Below, in pieces: positions 7,569 to 13,854 of a DNA stretch of 14,644 bases. Position numbers and translations under genes: made by a program. The stretch is taken from NCBI GenBank assembly GCA_040414865.1, contig JBEDUR010000083.1, forward strand, positions 1 through 14,644, given 5' to 3'. The notes beneath the pieces were generated by a model. That model saw only the letters and a list, made by a program, of their open reading frames with translations. It was not told the origin of the DNA and did not search any database. This DNA comes from Palsa-461 sp040414865 (GTDB lineage Bacteria; Actinomycetota; Acidimicrobiia; Acidimicrobiales; RAAP-2). Every line of letters starts with the position of its first letter. Within the stretch, counting starts at the first letter, position 1.

Positions 7569-7878
7569 GGAATACCCCCTCGTGGGGAAGGCCCTGATCT
7601 GACCGGCGGGGACAGCCTGGTCGCCCATCCGCGGGGGTGTCGGTCTCAGAGCGTGTATGTGGCCGGATACCAGGCCGGCTTTGTTCCACCAGTCTAGGCC
7701 CGGGGATCGCCCGAGGCCGCCCGACCAGGAGCCGCGCCGGGAACCGAGCGGCACGCGTGGACCTGCGGGAGTCACACGCCGAACCTGGCCACAGCGCAGG
7801 CGGGGACCTGGCGGGACGAGCCCAGGCCGAGCGCACGTGAGCGTTCGAACCCGACCGCGGGGGCGCGAGAGTGAAGGG
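7569..7878. other. Divergent nadA/uvrC intergenic region (310 bp)
   Basis: I see no gene here. For nadA, a minus-strand TANNNT box (TAGACT, complement of 7691-7696) would give a leader of roughly 115 bases, but no clear -35 box supports it. Possible leader structure includes the long-range arms GCCTGG at 7615-7620 and CCAGGC at 7670-7675. Toward uvrC, GTGTCGGTC at 7637-7645 resembles the damage motif TTGTCRGTG, but no TANNNT follows at eight bases. GTTCGAAC (7843-7850) and GAACGTTC (7881-7888, overlapping the uvrC start) are perfect 8-bp palindromes, but they do not form a LexA box. Confidence 0.5.
7575..7588 (-). promoter_or_regulatory. Hairpin covering the nadA ribosome binding site
   Basis: In the nadA message, UCCCC and GGGGG around an ACGA tetraloop can pair (four G-C pairs and one G-U pair). 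The 3' arm is the Shine-Dalgarno sequence AGGGGG itself. This could limit translation initiation or be part of a larger switching structure. Pairing is read directly from the sequence; a regulatory role is inference. Confidence 0.35.
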
Positions 7879-9798
7879 GTGAACGTTCGCCCGCCCACGA
7901 GCTCGATCCCCGATGCGCCGGGTTCGTACCAGTTCCTGGACCAGGGCGGCGAGGTCCTCTACGTCGGCAAGGCCAAGTCGCTGCGTCACCGGTTGCCCAA
8001 CTACTGGGCCGACCCCGGCGCGCTGAGCCAACGCACGGCCCAGATGGTGGCCCAGGCCGACCGGGTGGAGTGGGTCGTGGTCGCCACCGAAGTGGACGCG
8101 CTCATCCTGGAGCACTCCCTGATCCAGGCGCACAAGCCGCGCTTTAACGTTCGGCTGAAGGACGACAAGAGCTACCCCTGGTTGGCGGTGACTGTGAACG
8201 AGGAGTGGCCGCGGCCGGTCGTGTTCAGGGGACGCAAGCGCAAGGGGGTGCGTTACTTCGGCCCCTACGGACACGTGGGGGCCCTGCGCGAGACGCTGGA
8301 CCTCCTGGTACGAAGCTTTCCCCTCAGAACCTGCTCGGAGGCGAAGTTCAAGCGGCACGCCCGGCTCGGCCGCCCGTGCCTGCTCTATGACATCGAGCGT
8401 TGCTCGGGGCCCTGTGTGGGCGCGGTCGAGCCCGAACGCTACGCCGAGATGGTCGAGGACCTCATGCGTTTCCTCTCCGGCGACACCGCCCCGGTCGTCG
8501 ACCGGCTGCGAGCCGAGATGGAGGAGGCGTCCGACGGGCTCGAGTTCGAGCGGGCTGCCCGGCTGCGCGACCGGCTGATGGCCGTGCGAAAGGCGGCCGA
8601 GAGCCAGCAGATGGTCTCCGAACGCGCCGAGGACCTGGACCTGATCGGCGTGGCCGAGGATGAGCTCGAGGCAGCCATCCAGGTGTTTTATGTGCGGCGG
8701 GGTCGGGTGGTGGGGCGGAGCGGGTCGGTCGCCGACAAGGTCGAGGATCTCTCGGGTGGTCAGTTCATCGAGCGGGTCCTCCAGGAGCTCTACGGTGCCC
8801 CGGGCGCCGAGGTACCCCGACGGGTGCTGGTGCCGGTCATCCCCGACTCGGTCGAGGTGCTCACCGCTTGGCTCTCTGGCCTGCGGGGCAGGCCGGTGAG
8901 CTTGAGCGTGCCCCGCCGTGGCGAGAAGCGGGCGTTGCACGAGACCGTCACTCGCAATGCGGCCGAGGACCTGGCCCGTCACCGGCTCCGTCGCTCCGGC
9001 GACCACAACGCGCGCTCCAAGGCATTGACCGAGTTGCAGACCGCCCTCGGCCTGCGGCTAGCGCCGTTGCGGATCGAGTGCTTCGACATGAGCCACCTGC
9101 AAGGAACCGATTACGTCGGCTCGATGGTCGTCTTCGAGGATGGGCTGGCCAAGAAGTCCGACTATCGCCGGTTCGCGGTGCGCCACGTGCCCGGGAACGA
9201 CGATTACGCGGCCATGGAGGAGGTCCTCACCCGCCGGCTGCACAACCTGGTCGACGAGCGGGCCGAGGCGTCCAGGCGTCGGGCGGAGGGGAGCGAGGAC
9301 GACTTGACCGAGCGACGAGCGGCCGCCCGCCGACGTTTCGCGTACCCGCCCCAGCTGCTCCTGCTCGACGGGGGCAAGGGCCAGCTCGGGGTCGGGGTCC
9401 GCGTGCTCGAGGAGCTGGGGTTGGCCGACGAGATCGACGTCGCCGCGCTGGCCAAGCAATTCGAGGAGGTCTACATCCCCGGCGCCGAGGCGCCCATCCG
9501 GATCGCGAGGGGGTCCGAGGCCCTCTACCTGTTGCAGCGCGTGCGTGACGAGGCCCACCGCTTCGCCATCACCTTCCACCGCGAGCGGCGGGGCCGGCGG
9601 ATGACCCGCAGCGTCCTCGACGGGATCCCCGGTCTCGGACCGACCCGCAAGAAGCGCCTGATCGCCACGTTCGGCGGGGTACGTGGGGTCCAACGGGCCA
9701 CCCCGGAGGACTTGGCCGGGCTGAGCTGGTTGCCCGATGCGGTGGCGGCGGCCGTTGTCGAGCGCATCTCCGGGGCCGGGGAAAAAGAGCCGGTCTGA
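7879..9798 (+). CDS. uvrC: Excinuclease ABC subunit UvrC
   Basis: UvrC joins the UvrB-DNA complex and cuts on both sides of the lesion. Numbered from the GTG at 7879 (639 residues): the GIY-YIG nuclease core is G15-S-Y17 and Y28-V-G30, followed by LEHSLIQAHKPRFNVRLKDD with its catalytic-type Glu. A UVR domain is seen in MEEASDGLEFERAARLRD. The RNase H-like second nuclease has the expected D403 (CFDMSH), D497 (LLDGGKGQ) and H560 (RDEAHRFA). The C-terminus has two helix-hairpin-helix segments starting at GIPGLGPTRKKRL. The GTG at 7879 follows GAGAG by seven bases and gives the usual short lead-in before SIPDAPGSY. A GTG at 7837 is in frame but adds unrelated residues. It is separated from uvrBA only by the minus-strand nadA pair, and rapZ follows closely. 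Confidence 0.96.
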   Translation: MNVRPPTSSIPDAPGSYQFLDQGGEVLYVGKAKSLRHRLPNYWADPGALSQRTAQMVAQADRVEWVVVATEVDALILEHSLIQAHKPRFNVRLKDDKSYPWLAVTVNEEWPRPVVFRGRKRKGVRYFGPYGHVGALRETLDLLVRSFPLRTCSEAKFKRHARLGRPCLLYDIERCSGPCVGAVEPERYAEMVEDLMRFLSGDTAPVVDRLRAEMEEASDGLEFERAARLRDRLMAVRKAAESQQMVSERAEDLDLIGVAEDELEAAIQVFYVRRGRVVGRSGSVADKVEDLSGGQFIERVLQELYGAPGAEVPRRVLVPVIPDSVEVLTAWLSGLRGRPVSLSVPRRGEKRALHETVTRNAAEDLARHRLRRSGDHNARSKALTELQTALGLRLAPLRIECFDMSHLQGTDYVGSMVVFEDGLAKKSDYRRFAVRHVPGNDDYAAMEEVLTRRLHNLVDERAEASRRRAEGSEDDLTERRAAARRRFAYPPQLLLLDGGKGQLGVGVRVLEELGLADEIDVAALAKQFEEVYIPGAEAPIRIARGSEALYLLQRVRDEAHRFAITFHRERRGRRMTRSVLDGIPGLGPTRKKRLIATFGGVRGVQRATPEDLAGLSWLPDAVAAAVVERISGAGEKEPV

Positions 9799-9835
9799 CC
9801 CCCGAGCCCCCCAAATGGACAAGACTGGGTCAGCC

Positions 9836-10690
9836 ATGGGCGAGTTCCTCGTCGTGACCGGGATGTCGGGGGCGGGCCGATCGACCGTCGGCGCGGCCCT
9901 CGAGGACCTGGGGTGGTTCGTCATCGACAACCTGCCGGCGGCGCTGATCACCCGGGTGGCCGACCTGGTCGAGCGGCCCGGTGACGACGGAGAGCGCATC
10001 GCCCTGGTGATCGGTCGGGCCGGGGCCGAGCCCCACGAAGACGTTCCGCCGATCCTGGCCACGCTGCGGAGATCCCGGCACAGCGTCCGGGTGCTCTTCC
10101 TCGACGCGCCCGATGAGGTGCTGATTCGGCGCTTCGAGGGGACGAGACGCCGCCACCCGCTGGCTGCCCGCGGGATGGAGGAGTCGATCGCCGACGAGCG
10201 CTGCCGCCTGACGCCGCTCCGTGCCGAGGCCGATGTGGTGATCGAGACCGGCGACCTCAACGTGAACCAGCTCCGCTCTCGGATCCTGGAGATGTTCGGG
10301 GGCGAGCCCGGCAACCAGGTCATGCAGACCTCGATCGTCTCCTTCGGTTACAAGCACGGAATCCCCCTCGACGTCGACATCGTGTTCGACTGCCGGTTCC
10401 TGCCCAACCCCTTCTGGGTCGAGGGTCTGGTAGAGCTCAGCGGGATGGACGACCCGGTCCGCAAATACGTGCTCGATCGACCCGAAACCCAGAGCTTCTT
10501 GGAAAAGATCGTCGACCTCCTGCTCTCGCTCGAGCCGGCCTTCGTGCGAGAGGGCAGGTCATACCTGACGGTGGCCATCGGCTGCACGGGGGGACGGCAC
10601 CGGTCTGTGGTGCTGGCCGACGAACTCCGCTCACGGTTGGCGGCGGGCGGCGTGTCGGCGACCGTGATCCACCGGGACATCGAGAAGTGA
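9836..10690 (+). CDS. rapZ: RapZ-family RNase adapter / nucleotide-binding protein
   Basis: RapZ (YvcJ) proteins bind nucleotides. In E. coli RapZ senses glucosamine-6-phosphate and directs small RNAs to RNase E; its role in actinobacteria is less clear. From the ATG at 9836 the protein is 284 residues, the size of E. coli RapZ. Motifs: P-loop GMSGAGRST at 9-17, LEDLGWFVIDNLP (22-34), FLDAPDEVLIRRFEGTRRRHPL in the middle, then SFGYKHGIP, FDCRFLPNPFW and IGCTGGRHRS in the C-terminal domain. The P-loop Lys is Arg (R15), which to my knowledge is shared by actinobacterial RapZ. An ATG at 9815 would add seven residues; neither start has a clear ribosome binding site, and 9836 fits the family N-terminus best. 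It lies between uvrC and yvcK, the conserved actinobacterial order, probably as one operon. Confidence 0.92.
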   Translation: MGEFLVVTGMSGAGRSTVGAALEDLGWFVIDNLPAALITRVADLVERPGDDGERIALVIGRAGAEPHEDVPPILATLRRSRHSVRVLFLDAPDEVLIRRFEGTRRRHPLAARGMEESIADERCRLTPLRAEADVVIETGDLNVNQLRSRILEMFGGEPGNQVMQTSIVSFGYKHGIPLDVDIVFDCRFLPNPFWVEGLVELSGMDDPVRKYVLDRPETQSFLEKIVDLLLSLEPAFVREGRSYLTVAIGCTGGRHRSVVLADELRSRLAAGGVSATVIHRDIEK

Positions 10691-10703
10691 GGTCGGACAG
10701 TAG

Positions 10704-11570
10704 ATGAACGGCCCCAAGGTGGTGGCCATCGGCGGCGGGCACGGCACCGCGGTGACGCTCCGGGCAGCGACCCGTTACACCGAGCGGATCACGGCCATCG
10801 TCTCGGTGGCCGACGACGGTGGCTCGAGCGGGCGACTGCGGGAGCTGCTCGATGTCGTCGCGCTCGGGGACATGCGAAAGTGCCTGGTTGCACTGACCGA
10901 TGAGCGCAGCCCGCTCTCGGTCGCCTTCCAGCGCCGCTTCGAGGAGGGCGAGCTGGCCGGCCATGCCCTCGGGAACCTGGTGCTGGCCGGCCTGGTTGGG
11001 GCGACCGGCGACCTCGTGCTTGCCATCGATGAGGCCGCTCGTCTGCTCGGGGCGGTGGGCCGGGTGCTGCCGGCCACGACCGAGCCCGTCGTGCTGAAGG
11101 CCGATGCTCTGGACGGTCAGATCGAGGGGCAAGTGGCGGTGTCTCAGTCGGGCCTGATCCGTTCTGTATGCGTGGTTCCCGACGATGCCGAGCCCCCGCT
11201 CAGTGCCGTGCGGGCCGTCCTTGAAGCCGACCAGGTCGTGATCGGGCCCGGCTCCCTCTATACAAGCGTGATCGCGGCGGCGTGCGTGCCCGAGCTGGCC
11301 CGGGCCATCGCTGCCACTTCCGCCCAGCGGGTCTTTGTGTGCAACTTGCGGCCCCAGATCCCCGAGACCCAGGGCTACGACGTGGGGCGTCACCTCTCGG
11401 CGCTCGAGGTCCACGGCATCCGGGTAGACCGGGTGTTGTGCGACACCTCGATCGGCATGGCCCTTGGGGAGGTCGGGCTCCCGGTGACCGACACCAGGCT
11501 CACTGATCCCGCCAGGCGGGTCCACGACCCTGCCAGACTGGCGGAAGCGCTCATGGGTCTGCTCGGATGA
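10704..11570 (+). CDS. yvcK: YvcK/CofD-like protein (gluconeogenesis factor family)
   Basis: YvcK-type proteins bind UDP-GlcNAc and tie carbon flux to peptidoglycan precursor supply; the mycobacterial member is CuvA. They share the CofD fold but do not make F420. This 288-residue protein shows a glycine-rich start GGGHGTAV (10-17), SVADDGGSSGRLREL (34-48), GDMRKCLVALTD (55-66), GHALGNLVLAGL (86-97), VIGPGSLYTS (179-188) and VCNLRPQIPETQGY (212-225). It is shorter at the C-terminus than the Bacillus and mycobacterial proteins and lacks most of the tail where regulatory Thr phosphorylation is reported. GAGGT at 10689-10693 overlaps the rapZ stop and lies ten bases before the ATG, so it is likely cotranscribed with rapZ (13-base gap). 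whiA, the usual next gene, is missing. The stop overlaps an ATG (ATGA) that opens a small ORF. Confidence 0.93.
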   Translation: MNGPKVVAIGGGHGTAVTLRAATRYTERITAIVSVADDGGSSGRLRELLDVVALGDMRKCLVALTDERSPLSVAFQRRFEEGELAGHALGNLVLAGLVGATGDLVLAIDEAARLLGAVGRVLPATTEPVVLKADALDGQIEGQVAVSQSGLIRSVCVVPDDAEPPLSAVRAVLEADQVVIGPGSLYTSVIAAACVPELARAIAATSAQRVFVCNLRPQIPETQGYDVGRHLSALEVHGIRVDRVLCDTSIGMALGEVGLPVTDTRLTDPARRVHDPARLAEALMGLLG

Positions 11571-11620
11571 GCGCCCGTACAGCCGAGACAGATGGTCGCC
11601 GGAGGTGTCCAGCGGCATGA
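11567..11620 (+). other. 17-codon coupled mini-ORF after yvcK
   Basis: The ATG at 11567 overlaps the yvcK stop as ATGA. The ORF encodes 17 residues (MSARTAETDGRRRCPAA) and ends in a TGA that itself overlaps the next ATG at 11617. It has no clear Shine-Dalgarno sequence of its own, so translation would depend on ribosomes finishing yvcK. No similarity to a known peptide is recognised. It may be a coupling device or chance. Confidence 0.25.
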
Positions 11621-11649
11621 GGGCATCGGTCGGAGGTAGCCGGACATGA
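11617..11649 (+). other. 10-codon leader ORF overlapping the gap start
   Basis: The ATG at 11617 follows a strong GGAGGT (11601-11606) after ten bases. The peptide is ten residues (MRASVGGSRT). Its TGA (11647-11649) overlaps the gap ATG as ATGA. The gap ribosome binding site, a second GGAGGT at 11632-11637, lies inside this ORF, so ribosomes translating it would cover and then release that site. This is the arrangement of a translationally coupled leader peptide. The reading is direct; function is inferred. Confidence 0.35.
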
Positions 11650-12665
11650 GCGTTCGAGTTGGCATCAACGGCTTTGGACGCATCGGACGCAACTTTTTGC
11701 GGGCGGTGCTCCACACCGGTGCCGACGTCGACGTCGTGGCCGTGAACGACCTCACCTCGGCCGACATCCACGCCCACTTGCTCCGCTACGACTCGACCCA
11801 CGGGCGGCTGCAGGTGCCGGTGATGGTGGAGGGTGCCAACCTCGTCGTCGGAGATCGGCGAATCGCGGTCGTCTCCGAGCGCGATCCAGCCGCCCTCGAC
11901 TGGGGCGAACTCGGGGCCGACGTGGTCATCGAGTCGACCGGGGTGTTCTCCCGCCGCTCCCAGGCCAGCGTCCACCTGAAGGGCGGCGCCTCCCGGGTGA
12001 TCGTCTCGGCGCCCTCCGAGGACGCCGACGCGACCATTGTCATCGGGGTCAACGACACCTCGTTCGACCCCGAGCTGCACCACGTTGTGTCGATGGCCTC
12101 GTGCACGACCAACTGCTTCCTGCCCATGGTCAAGGTCATCGAGGACGCCTTCGACATCGAGGGCGGCCTCATGACCACCGTGCACGCCTACACCAACGAC
12201 CAGAACCTGCTCGACCTGCCGCACAAGGACCCGCGGCGGGCCCGGGCGGCTGCGGTCAACATCGTCCCCAACATCACCGGCGCGGCCCGGGCGACTCGGC
12301 TGGTGATGCCCCAGATGGCCGGACGGCTCGAAGGCAGCGCGCTGCGGGTGCCGGTGGCGTGCGGCTCGATCACCGACTTCTCGGTGCTCGTACCCGTCAA
12401 CGTCACGACTGAGCATGTGAACACGGCGTTCAGGGCGGCGGCCGGGGCAGGGCCGCTTTGCGGCGTCCTGGAGTACAACGAGGACCCCATCGTGTCCTCC
12501 GACATCCTCGGCAACCCGGCGTCGTGCATTTTCGACGCAACCCTGACCACGACCGTGGCCGTCGGGGGCAGCACGCTAATCAAGGCCAGCGGTTGGTACG
12601 ACAACGAGTGGGGCTATTCGAACCGGCTGATCGACCTGGTGCGCCTGGTGGGCAGGTCGCAGTGA
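11646..12665 (+). CDS. gap: Glyceraldehyde-3-phosphate dehydrogenase, type I
   Basis: This enzyme oxidatively phosphorylates glyceraldehyde-3-phosphate to 1,3-bisphosphoglycerate. The 339-residue protein has the Rossmann start VGINGFGRIGRN (5-16) and VNDL (33-36), whose Asp favours NAD over NADP. Catalytic C153 is in ASCTTNC, the base H180 is in TVHAYTNDQ, RRARAA is at 197-202, and the C-terminal WYDNEWGYSNR is at 317-327. Departures from consensus: the residue before ASC is Met, not Asn; the usual PTSTGAAKA loop reads PNITGAARA; and RVPVACGSITDFS replaces the common RVPTPN-type stretch. These suggest a divergent lineage but leave catalysis intact. GGAGGT eight bases before the ATG is a strong ribosome binding site. 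The start overlaps a 10-codon leader ORF and the stop overlaps pgk (GTGA), indicating a gap-pgk-tpiA operon. Confidence 0.96.
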   Translation: MSVRVGINGFGRIGRNFLRAVLHTGADVDVVAVNDLTSADIHAHLLRYDSTHGRLQVPVMVEGANLVVGDRRIAVVSERDPAALDWGELGADVVIESTGVFSRRSQASVHLKGGASRVIVSAPSEDADATIVIGVNDTSFDPELHHVVSMASCTTNCFLPMVKVIEDAFDIEGGLMTTVHAYTNDQNLLDLPHKDPRRARAAAVNIVPNITGAARATRLVMPQMAGRLEGSALRVPVACGSITDFSVLVPVNVTTEHVNTAFRAAAGAGPLCGVLEYNEDPIVSSDILGNPASCIFDATLTTTVAVGGSTLIKASGWYDNEWGYSNRLIDLVRLVGRSQ

Positions 12666-13846
12666 CCTCTGCCAATCCGCTGGCGGGCCTGCCGATGCTC
12701 AAGGACCTCCCGGAGCTCGGGGGCCGCCGGGTACTGGTCCGGACCGACTACAACGTGCCGCTCGAACAACGGGACGGGCGCCGGGTGGTCGCCGATGACT
12801 TCCGGATCCGGGCCAGCCTGCCGACGCTCGTTTGGCTCCTCGACCGCGGTGCCGAGGTGACCGTCTGCTCGCACCTCGGGCGCCCCGACGGCCGGTCGGA
12901 CCCCGGTTGGTCGATGACCCCGGTGGCCGAGGCGCTCCAGAGCCTGTGCCCGGGGGTCGAGCTGACCGAGAACCTCCGCTTCGACCCGGGCGAGGCGACA
13001 GCCAGCCCCGACTTCATCGAGCGCCTAGTGGACGGGTTCGATGCCTACGTGAACGAGGCCTTCGGGGTGGCGCACCGGGCCGCGGGCTCGGTGGTCGGCC
13101 CGCCCCGCCTGCTCCCGAGCGCCGCCGGACAGCTCCTGGTCCGGGAGGTCGAGGTCCTGGACGGTTTGCTCTCTCGCCCTGAGCGCCCGTTCGTAGTCGT
13201 CCTGGGCGGTGCCAAGGTGGCGGACAAGATCGGTGTCGTGCGCTCCCTGGTCAAGCGGGCCGATCTCGTCGCCATCGGTGGGGCGATGGCCTTCACCTTC
13301 CTGGCTGCCCTCGGTCACGACGTGGGCTCCTCCCTGATCGACCCCGATTACCTTGACGAATGCCGGCGACTGCTCGACGAGGGAGCCCGGGTCCTCCTGC
13401 CGAACGACGTGGTCGCCCTCGAACCCGGCGGGCGGGGGCTCGGAGTGCCGGCCGTCGGTCCGGCGACGCAGGCCGACACCAAGGTCCTCGGGTCGCACAT
13501 TCCCGACGGCTGGCAGGGGCTCGACATCGGGCCCGAGACCGCGACGGCCTTCGAGGAGGCGATTGCCCAGGCCGGCACGGTGTTGTGGAACGGGCCGCTG
13601 GGCGCCTTCGAAGACGAGCGGTTCGCCGAGGGGACGGCCCGGGTGGCCCGGGCCGTCACCGCCTCCCGCGGCTACACCGTGGTCGGCGGAGGCGACAGCG
13701 TGAGCGCGATCGACCGCCTGGGGATGGCCGGGCAGATCGACTTCGTTTCCACGGGGGGCGGGGCCTCCCTGGCGCTGATGGAGCTGGGTGACCTCCCGGC
13801 CCTGGCCGCGCTGCGGGCCGCCCCCAACGCGCCTGCCGGGTCCTGA
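12662..13846 (+). CDS. pgk: Phosphoglycerate kinase
   Basis: Pgk transfers phosphate from 1,3-bisphosphoglycerate to ADP. The GTG at 12662 overlaps the gap stop as GTGA and gives 394 residues, the usual size; the ATG at 12695 (383 residues) is the alternative. Motifs: VLVRTDYNVPL (24-34, substrate domain), CSHLGRP (69-75), ENLRF (103-107), YVNEAFGVAHRA (129-140), LGGAKVADKIGVV (181-193), GGAMAFTFL (206-214), WNGPLGAFE (309-317, nucleotide-binding Glu) and GGGDS...STGGGASL (342-370). Unusual: NDAFG reads NEAFG, and the AHRAHAS substrate motif reads AHRAAGS, so its second His is Ala. The reading frame and other active-site residues are intact. A weak GGCAGG precedes the start; coupling to gap is probably the main route of initiation. 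tpiA starts eight bases after the stop. Confidence 0.96.
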   Translation: MTSANPLAGLPMLKDLPELGGRRVLVRTDYNVPLEQRDGRRVVADDFRIRASLPTLVWLLDRGAEVTVCSHLGRPDGRSDPGWSMTPVAEALQSLCPGVELTENLRFDPGEATASPDFIERLVDGFDAYVNEAFGVAHRAAGSVVGPPRLLPSAAGQLLVREVEVLDGLLSRPERPFVVVLGGAKVADKIGVVRSLVKRADLVAIGGAMAFTFLAALGHDVGSSLIDPDYLDECRRLLDEGARVLLPNDVVALEPGGRGLGVPAVGPATQADTKVLGSHIPDGWQGLDIGPETATAFEEAIAQAGTVLWNGPLGAFEDERFAEGTARVARAVTASRGYTVVGGGDSVSAIDRLGMAGQIDFVSTGGGASLALMELGDLPALAALRAAPNAPAGS

Positions 13847-13854
13847 GCGCCCCG

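Noticed and set aside
5880..7697. 605-codon plus-strand frame antisense to nadA and the kinase-like gene
   Set aside because: The minus strand encodes clear conserved proteins with all motifs; the plus frame is Gly/Arg/His-rich shadow sequence.
7843..7888. GTTCGAAC and GAACGTTC palindromes near the uvrC start as a LexA/SOS box
   Set aside because: Actinobacterial LexA sites need GAAC and GTTC separated by four bases. Here the half-sites are fused or about 34 bases apart.
10704..11570. yvcK as an F420 biosynthesis gene (cofD)
   Set aside because: The SVADDGGSSGRLR, GDMRKCLVAL and PETQGY motifs and the rapZ neighbour fit the YvcK branch, and no other F420 gene is present.
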